64,000 nucleotides of DNA. Source: Erythrobacter sp. EC-HK427. Lineage in GTDB: Bacteria > Pseudomonadota > Alphaproteobacteria > Sphingomonadales > Sphingomonadaceae. The first letter of the stretch is position 1; each line of letters starts with the position of its first letter. Shown one piece after another: positions 62,849 through 64,000 of the stretch. The stretch covers positions 1,628,152-1,692,151 of the forward strand of contig NZ_LR701479.1 of the NCBI RefSeq assembly GCF_902498745.1, given 5' to 3'. Made by a program: the position numbers and the translations under genes. The notes beneath the pieces were generated by a model, which did no database searches, was not told where the DNA came from, and was given only the letters and a program-made list of their open reading frames with translations.

Positions 62849-63483
62849 TGCCCTGGACCCGCGATGAAATGGCCGCCCGCGCCGCCAAGGAGCTGCAAGA
62901 CGGCTACTACGTCAATCTCGGCATCGGCATTCCCACGCTGGTGGCAAACCATATTCCCGAAGGGATGCAGGTGACGCTGCAAAGCGAGAACGGGATGCTC
63001 GGCATCGGCCCGTTCCCCTACGCGGACGAAGTGGATGCCGACCTCATCAATGCGGGCAAGCAAACCATCAGCGAACTGCCGCACAGCGCCTATTTCGACA
63101 GCGCGACCAGCTTCGGCATGATCCGTGGCGGGCATATAGACCTGACGGTGCTGGGCGCGATGGAAGTGGCGCAGAACGGCGATATCGCCAACTGGATGAT
63201 CCCGGGCAAAATGGTGAAGGGCATGGGCGGCGCGATGGATCTGGTTGCGGGCGTCAAGAAGATCATCGTGGTGATGGAACACACCAGCAAGCATGGTGAC
63301 CCCAAATTCATCCCCGAATGCACCCTGCCGCTGACCGGCACCAATGTCGTTGACATGATCATCACCGATCTCGCCGTGTTCCACCGGCCCGACCATGACA
63401 GCCCGTTCCGGCTGATCGAAATGGCCCCCGGTGTAACCGCCGAGGAAGTGGCGGCGAAGACCACAGCACACTACGTCAGCTGA
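62848..63483 (+). CDS. scoB: 3-oxoacid CoA-transferase, subunit B (second pair)
   Basis: A 211-residue beta-subunit: [20 protein letters not shown], catalytic Glu in [28 protein letters not shown]. Starts at the one-base overlap with scoA. Together they transfer CoA from succinyl-CoA to acetoacetate-like acids; in this place the step would channel a terminal 3-oxo acid to acetyl-CoA. Confidence 0.93.
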   Translation: MPWTRDEMAARAAKELQDGYYVNLGIGIPTLVANHIPEGMQVTLQSENGMLGIGPFPYADEVDADLINAGKQTISELPHSAYFDSATSFGMIRGGHIDLTVLGAMEVAQNGDIANWMIPGKMVKGMGGAMDLVAGVKKIIVVMEHTSKHGDPKFIPECTLPLTGTNVVDMIITDLAVFHRPDHDSPFRLIEMAPGVTAEEVAAKTTAHYVS

Positions 63484-63518
63484 TCGACCCTGCTCAACAA
63501 GATTTCAAGGATTCTAGG

Positions 63519-63836
63519 ATGATCAAACTTAGCGTTACCACCCGTGATGGGGAGAGCAGCGAAATCTCGGTCGAAGAAGGCCTGACACTGATGGAAGCCA
63601 TTCGCGACAACGGCTTCGATCAGCTGCTGGCTCTTTGTGGAGGTTGCTGCTCCTGTGCAACGTGCCATGTCCATGTCGATCCCGCCTTCGCTGAAAAGTT
63701 GCGTCCCATAAGTGACGATGAGGACGACCTGCTCGAAAGCTCGGACCATCGCGACGGGGCTTCGCGCCTTTCGTGCCAGATCAGGCTCGACGCGTCACAC
63801 GATGGCATCAAGGTGCGCATCGCCGAAGAGGATTGA
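63519..63836 (+). CDS. 2Fe-2S ferredoxin, putidaredoxin/adrenodoxin type
   Basis: A 105-residue vertebrate-type ferredoxin. Four cluster cysteines appear as C-x5-C-x2-C ([12 protein letters not shown]) and a distant Cys in RLSCQI, in the spacing of putidaredoxin. Followed after 2 bases by a ferredoxin reductase, so likely the electron chain to the P450 at 41869 (inference, as in CYP101 systems). Starts ATG 63519 after AGGAT. Confidence 0.92.
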   Translation: MIKLSVTTRDGESSEISVEEGLTLMEAIRDNGFDQLLALCGGCCSCATCHVHVDPAFAEKLRPISDDEDDLLESSDHRDGASRLSCQIRLDASHDGIKVRIAEED

Positions 63837-63838
63837 TC

Positions 63839-64000
63839 ATGGAGCACTACGACGCCATTGTCGTCGGCACCGGACATGGCGGAGCACAGGCTGCGCTGGC
63901 GCTGCGCCAGAACGGGTTTACGGGCAGCATCGCGATGGTCGGCCGCGACAAGGAGCCGCCTTACGAGCGTCCGCCGCTGAGCAAGGAATACCTCGCGCGG
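63839..64000 (+). CDS. FAD-dependent ferredoxin reductase, 5' end only
   Basis: First 54 residues; the gene leaves the window. The FAD-binding dinucleotide fold is visible ([20 protein letters not shown]) followed by [19 protein letters not shown], characteristic of putidaredoxin-reductase-like enzymes (PPYxRPPLSK). Two bases after the ferredoxin stop; likely NADH-dependent donor for it. Confidence 0.9.
   Translation, partial: MEHYDAIVVGTGHGGAQAALALRQNGFTGSIAMVGRDKEPPYERPPLSKEYLAR

Noticed and set aside
1-64000. CRISPR array, prophage or secondary-metabolite synthase
   Set aside because: No regularly spaced short repeats, no phage structural genes and no PKS/NRPS modules were seen.

Overview
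The window is GC-rich chromosomal DNA from an alphaproteobacterium, most likely a member of the Sphingomonadales (Erythrobacter/Altererythrobacter/Novosphingobium-like). This rests on gene content: a PdeM-IF3 pair, a single long Rsh, lipoprotein and TonB-receptor-rich content, many CoA-dependent catabolic genes, and intergenic repeats of the cctgagcttgtcgaagg type. The assignment is an inference from protein resemblance and not from a search.

Left part (1-17.7 kb), mostly housekeeping: end of a VOC protein, a small lipoprotein, PPi-dependent phosphofructokinase, infC (apparently with an AUA start), pdeM, hemF, a GH16 lipoprotein, a tandem pair of secreted paralogues of unknown function, an M1 aminopeptidase lipoprotein coupled to a ThuA-like protein, a KtrB/KtrA potassium system, a Doc/AbrB toxin-antitoxin pair, bifunctional rsh, a cyclophilin-type isomerase and a small zinc metallopeptidase.

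Mobile segment (17.8-21.8 kb): a tRNA-Ser(GGA) gene is followed by a three-gene translationally coupled module (DUF3489, DUF2924, large serine recombinase). Then comes an IS5/IS427-like insertion sequence with a nonsense-mutated transposase. The IS abuts a truncated, frameshifted P450 remnant.

Right part (21.8-64 kb), a catabolic island: two flavin-dependent monooxygenases resembling diketocamphane monooxygenases (type II Baeyer-Villiger enzymes), a flavin reductase, a P450cam-like cytochrome P450 with a 2Fe-2S ferredoxin and the start of a ferredoxin reductase, several SDRs, an alpha/beta hydrolase, a CoA ligase, thiolase, acyl-CoA dehydrogenases, crotonases, a hydroxyacyl-CoA dehydrogenase, two CoA-transferases, ETF, a TonB receptor, an MFS carrier and two TetR regulators. 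The logic (hydroxylate, oxidise to ketone, insert oxygen to a lactone, open it, load on CoA, beta-oxidise) is that of bicyclic terpenoid ketone breakdown, as in camphor catabolism. The real substrate cannot be read from sequence.

The island holds several apparently atypical parts: a thiolase-like pair without the nucleophilic cysteine beside a double DUF35 protein without zinc-ribbon cysteines; a split biotin-dependent carboxylase whose carboxyltransferase has altered metal-site residues and which includes a third carrier-like protein without the biotin lysine; and a RibBA-like protein that has lost the signature residues of both domains. A 17-bp palindrome (TCCGA-N7-TCGGA) or degenerate versions of it lies in five promoter regions of the island and suggests one regulon.

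No gene-free stretch exceeds about 260 bases. The longer intergenic gaps (8201-8416, 16019-16187, 17911-18087, 20465-20621, 23346-23503, 30295-30550) hold the repeats or operators listed, or nothing I recognise.
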